NCBI RefSeq assembly: GCF_002093665.1
Contig: NZ_MRWE01000012.1
Location: 1-64,000, forward strand
Source of the DNA: Rouxiella badensis
GTDB taxonomy: Bacteria; Pseudomonadota; Gammaproteobacteria; Enterobacterales; Enterobacteriaceae
Length of the DNA: 64,000 bases
Direction of reading: 5' to 3'
Below are positions 63,962-64,000 of the stretch, piece by piece (position 1 is the stretch's first letter; every line of letters starts with the position of its first letter). A program made the translations under genes and the position numbers. Below the pieces are notes generated by a model. That model saw nothing but the letters and a program-made list of their open reading frames with translations. It had not been told where the DNA came from and did not search any database.

Positions 63962-64000
63962 TTTTATTGTTATCGAAGGCCTTGAAGGGGCAGGTAAAAC
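63951..64000 (+). CDS. tmk: Thymidylate kinase, 5' fragment
   Basis: Only 16 codons are in the window: [16 protein letters not shown], containing the P-loop GLEGAGKT-like start typical of Tmk. The ATG lies inside the end of mltG, giving an 11-base overlap as in E. coli mltG-tmk. Cut by the window end. Confidence 0.92.
   Translation, partial: MKSSFIVIEGLEGAGK

Overview
The window is a stretch of an enterobacterial chromosome (Enterobacterales). The right half has the order known from E. coli near pyrC-rne-fab: opgC/opgGH, yceK, msyB, mdtG, lpxL, trhO, solA, bssS, dinI, pyrC, rne, rluC, maf (yceF), yceD, rpmF, plsX, fabH, fabD, fabG, acpP, fabF, pabC, mltG, tmk. Extra genes between these markers, such as a second osmoprotectant-type transporter, an old yellow enzyme and opgB beside opgGH, fit a Yersiniaceae/Pectobacteriaceae-like genus better than Escherichia. 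The genus cannot be fixed from the sequence alone.

Region 1-5102 is the end of a prophage or prophage remnant. It holds a Q-type antiterminator, an Ig-like domain protein framed by an imperfect ~135-150 bp direct repeat, a holin, a SAR endolysin, overlapping Rz/Rz1 spanins and an Ig-like/beta-helix tailspike. No terminase, capsid or tail gene lies between lysis genes and spike. Region 5283-17000 is an accessory transport block: two paralogous FUSC proteins flanking a shiA orthologue, a further MFS porter, an ATP/ADP-translocase-like porter, an exported Rossmann protein paired with a Tat-type cupin, a zinc-ribbon protein and a P-loop kinase.

Region 17079-23225 carries a PphA/B-type phosphatase, deoR, sbmC-like, ylaC, several small unknown genes, yccJ, a DUF2502 protein with C-terminal repeats, a universal stress protein and an IclR regulator. 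The regulator is divergent from an EmrB/EmrA-like efflux operon (23402-26103). Region 26180-33746 is a complete osmoregulated periplasmic glucan (OPG) locus: opgC, opgG, opgH and a C-terminally short opgB.

Region 34028-49716 mixes core genes (yceK, msyB, mdtG, lpxL, trhO, solA, bssS, dinI, pyrC) with accessory ones: an OTCase-like/GNAT pair, an exported His/Met/Pro-rich protein, DoxX, an OYE, a ProP-type transporter with a structured leader, and a LuxR-type regulator lacking the phosphoacceptor Asp. Region 49790-64000 is the core RNA-processing and fatty-acid block: RNase E and RluC, then the yceD-rpmF-plsX-fab operon that supplies membrane lipid precursors, then pabC, mltG and the start of tmk.

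I saw no tRNA, rRNA, CRISPR array or transposase. The observations most worth checking are the duplicated post-Q segment around the Ig-like gene, the FUSC-shiA-FUSC block with a shared upstream palindrome, the OTCase-like/GNAT operon with changed active-site motifs, and the exported Rossmann/cupin pair.
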